Source: Desulfurispirillum indicum S5 (GTDB taxonomy: Bacteria; Chrysiogenota; Chrysiogenetes; Chrysiogenales; Chrysiogenaceae). From it: a DNA stretch of 64,000 bases. The notes beneath the pieces were generated by a model that was not told where the DNA came from, ran no database searches, and was given only the letters and a program-made list of their open reading frames with translations. The translations under genes and the position numbers were made by a program. Shown here in pieces: positions 62,026 to 64,000 of this stretch. The stretch lies in NCBI RefSeq assembly GCF_000177635.2, contig NC_014836.1, positions 1,624,001-1,688,000 of the forward strand. Reading direction: 5' to 3'. Within the stretch, counting starts at the first letter, position 1. Every line of letters starts with the position of its first letter.

Positions 62026-62988
62026 TCAGATATGACGCCCATGGGGGGAGTCGAGATCCAGAACCGGCCCCAGGGGCACAATGCGTGCCGGATTCATATG
62101 ACCGTGGCTGAAAAAGTAGTGCTGCTTGATGTGCTCGAAATTCACCGTCTCCCGCACTCCCGGATACTGATAGAGCTCCTTGAGATATCCCTGGAGGTGG
62201 GCATAGGATGAGATCATCCGCTGGTTTGTCTTGAAATGACAGAAATAGACTGCGTCAAAACGCACCAGGGTAGTGAAAAGACGCCAATCCGCTTCGGTCA
62301 GGCGATCTCCCACCAGGTAGCGACTCTTCCCCAGCAGCAGTTCCAGTTCATCCAGGGCCCCAAACAGCTCATGAAAAGCCTCTTCGTAGGCATCCTGCGT
62401 AGTAGCGAACCCACAGCGATAGACGCCGTTATTCACACGGTGATAGACAAACTCGTTGATGCGGTCTATCTCCGGCAGAAGCCCTATGGGGCAGAAGTCT
62501 TCAGTATTTGCAGTGAGATGATCAAAGGCACCGTTGAACATGCGAATGATTTCAGCAGACTCATTGCTCACAATGGTCTGCTGCTTCTTGTCCCACAGTA
62601 CCGGCACCGTAACCCTTCCCGTGTAGGTGTCATCTGCACGGGTATAGAGTTCGTGCAGGAAACGGCTGCCATGGAGGGGTTCCGGATCAGGGGCGAACTC
62701 CCAGCCGCTGGCGAGCATATGGGGGTGCACCACGCTGACCGGTATCAGTTCCTGCAGGCCCTTCAGAGCACGAAAAATCAGGGTACGATGGGCCCAGGGG
62801 CAGGCCAGGCTAACGTACAGGTGATAGCGATCCGCTTCAGCGGTAAACCCAGCTGAGCCACCTGGCCCGGCACTGCCATCAGCAGTGATCCAGTTGCGGA
62901 AGCGGGCATCTTCGCGCACAAATCGTCCACCGTGCTTGGCAGTGTCATACCACTTGTCATGCCATTTTCCATCGACGAGTAAACCCAC
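62026..62988 (-). CDS. Glutathionyl-hydroquinone reductase (Xi-class GST, YqjG-like)
   Basis: Reduces glutathionyl-hydroquinones. The 320-residue protein has the catalytic Cys in SLACPWAHRTLI, thioredoxin-like N-terminal and GST helical C-terminal domains with GLLPEIDRINEFVYHRVNNGVYRCGFA. Start is GTG at 62988 with GAGG five bases upstream. Thiol chemistry may differ in bacteria lacking glutathione. Confidence 0.92.
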   Translation of the reverse strand: MGLLVDGKWHDKWYDTAKHGGRFVREDARFRNWITADGSAGPGGSAGFTAEADRYHLYVSLACPWAHRTLIFRALKGLQELIPVSVVHPHMLASGWEFAPDPEPLHGSRFLHELYTRADDTYTGRVTVPVLWDKKQQTIVSNESAEIIRMFNGAFDHLTANTEDFCPIGLLPEIDRINEFVYHRVNNGVYRCGFATTQDAYEEAFHELFGALDELELLLGKSRYLVGDRLTEADWRLFTTLVRFDAVYFCHFKTNQRMISSYAHLQGYLKELYQYPGVRETVNFEHIKQHYFFSHGHMNPARIVPLGPVLDLDSPHGRHI

Positions 62989-63001
62989 GGAGACCTCGAC
63001 C

Positions 63002-63265
63002 TTACTTGTTTTGCAGGGAATAAAGGTACTGGGCTACAGATTCCATCTGCGCGTTGTCCAGTGCGGCTCCATTTACAACCATCATCAAAACCGTCTCACG
63101 CCACTGATCCAGGGACTTTGGCGGAGCATTGTAGATGCGTTCAGAGGTATGGCACATGGTACAGCGCTGGTCGATGAGTGCCTTCATGTTGTCGGAGGCC
63201 AGAGCTGAAGTACTGAGGGCAAACAGGATTCCCAGACCAAAGAGCACGAGTGCTGATTTTTTCAT
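63002..63265 (-). CDS. Small periplasmic monohaem c-type cytochrome
   Basis: An 87-residue protein with a signal peptide (about 1-23, ending ALA) and one haem-binding CTMCH. A downstream Met (near LMMVV or NAQM) is the likely axial ligand. About 64 residues mature, so a short electron carrier. AGGAGGTG-type site before the ATG. Confidence 0.87.
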   Translation of the reverse strand: MKKSALVLFGLGILFALSTSALASDNMKALIDQRCTMCHTSERIYNAPPKSLDQWRETVLMMVVNGAALDNAQMESVAQYLYSLQNK

Positions 63266-63316
63266 GGTATCACCTCCAGAAAGTTTCAGGGCAGTATAGC
63301 GAAACGGGAAGCAAAA

Positions 63317-64000
63317 TCATAGGGGCACGCGCAGCAGGTCAATTTCCCTGGCCCAGCCTTCCATTCCCGCCGGAGTTTCCAGAATCATGGGCAGATTGCG
63401 CAATCGCGGATGGTGCACCACCTGCCGCATGGCCACAAGGCCGATTTCCCCCTCGCCGATGCGGGCGTGCCGATCGCGACGTGAAGCCAAGACAGCCTGG
63501 GAATCATTGAGATGGAGCATGCTCAGCCGAGAAAAGCCAACGGCATCCTGAACCTCGGCCAGTAACCCCTCCAGACCATCAGCGTGGCGAAAATCATAGC
63601 CAGCGGCAAAGGCGTGGGCCGTGTCAATGCATATTCCAAGCTCGGCACCGTGGACACACCGCTCAAGAATCATGCCCAGTTCAGCCACGGTCGAGCCTAT
63701 GGTGGTACCCTGGCCGGCCACGTTCTCCAGCACCAGTCGGGGGCCAATATTGTGGTCAACCTGCTCCAGTACCGCATCCAGGGTCTGGGCAATGTGCCCG
63801 ACCCCCACCTCCAACCCCGATTGCAGATGCGCCCCCGGATGCAGCACCAGTTGTTCGATTCCCAGCAGGGTACAGCGCTCGTATTCAGCCACCAGCGCAT
63901 CCACGCAGAGCTGTCGCTTCCCGGAGTCGGGATTGGCCAGATTCAGCAGGTAAGAAGCATGGGAGATGACCTGCGCCATTCCCACCCTCTCCCGGGTGCG
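63317..64000 (-). CDS. nfo: Endonuclease IV (AP endonuclease), N terminus outside window
   Basis: Repairs abasic sites. Visible signatures are HPGAHLQSG (His), LVLENVAGQG (Glu), CIDTAHAFAAGYDF, MLHLNDSQAVLASRRDRH and GEG, MILETP, all zinc ligands of the family. The visible part is at least 222 residues; the frame continues open to the window edge, and about the first 55-60 residues of a normal enzyme are missing, so the apparent start at 63985 is not real. Partial. Confidence 0.92.
   Translation of the reverse strand, partial: RTRERVGMAQVISHASYLLNLANPDSGKRQLCVDALVAEYERCTLLGIEQLVLHPGAHLQSGLEVGVGHIAQTLDAVLEQVDHNIGPRLVLENVAGQGTTIGSTVAELGMILERCVHGAELGICIDTAHAFAAGYDFRHADGLEGLLAEVQDAVGFSRLSMLHLNDSQAVLASRRDRHARIGEGEIGLVAMRQVVHHPRLRNLPMILETPAGMEGWAREIDLLRVPL

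Noticed and set aside
1-64000. CRISPR arrays or defence islands
   Set aside because: No regularly spaced short repeats and no cas or defence genes were seen.

Overview
The window looks like the chromosome of a free-living, flagellated Gram-negative bacterium of moderately high GC. It carries a lipoprotein signal peptidase, a lipoprotein S49 peptidase, ExbB/ExbD/TonB, a c-type cytochrome, sigma-54-type flagellar control, a very large hook protein and a carboxynorspermidine-type polyamine pathway. That mix would suit a deep-branching anaerobe of the Chrysiogenota or deltaproteobacterial kind, but the lineage is inference and no genus can be fixed from sequence alone. Most genes are ordinary core genes packed into long operons with 1-8 nt overlaps.

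Region by region. Positions 1-4700 hold the edge of an AT-richer genomic island: secreted endonuclease I, umuDC and a P4-type integrase, sitting against the 3' end of tRNA-Ser(UGA). 4776-13040 holds hisIE, a minus-strand run aroG / HD-GYP-hemerythrin / DUF432-like / mscS, an NSS-family transporter, and a universal stress gene with a small unknown partner. 13302-18699 (plus strand) holds a FapA/DUF342 protein, a multi-domain HATPase-receiver-PP2C switch protein, an acyltransferase and an SH3b protein. 19621-29611 (minus) is the hook operon fliK-flgD-flgE, with a sigma-54-like promoter, preceded by sppA-like and rng. 30521-34602 is the thiamine operon thiC-thiS-thiG-thiH behind a TPP riboswitch with a clear terminator/antiterminator switch. 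34728-43738 holds a marR gene converging on a long minus-strand run ileS-lspA-CASDH-nspC-msrB-hydrolase-queH. 43777-52359 holds rluB-pyrD-pgm-ftsB-pyrE (ending in a perfect 13-bp terminator) and a TPR-exbB-exbD-tonB operon. 52455 to the end holds map, EVE and HIT genes, two paralogous receiver/histidine-kinase pairs, a LytS-type kinase, a glutathionyl-hydroquinone reductase, a small cytochrome c and the start-truncated nfo.

The most unusual content is a dispersed element of about 412-416 bp present three times in the same orientation (cores 19073-19485, 29779-30190, 32241-32656). It starts and ends with hairpins, carries at least five further helices, and the stems change by compensatory base-pair substitutions between copies while loops stay fixed. 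Reading frames are not conserved. It therefore behaves like a structured RNA or a hairpin-ended mobile DNA rather than a gene; one copy splits the thiamine operon between thiS and thiG. I did not recognise it as a known family.

Signal transduction is dense: c-di-GMP hydrolysis coupled to a hemerythrin sensor, a partner-switching protein with a degenerate second phosphatase domain, a kinase with an NMT1/THI5-like binding domain, and duplicated kinase/receiver modules without DNA-binding outputs.
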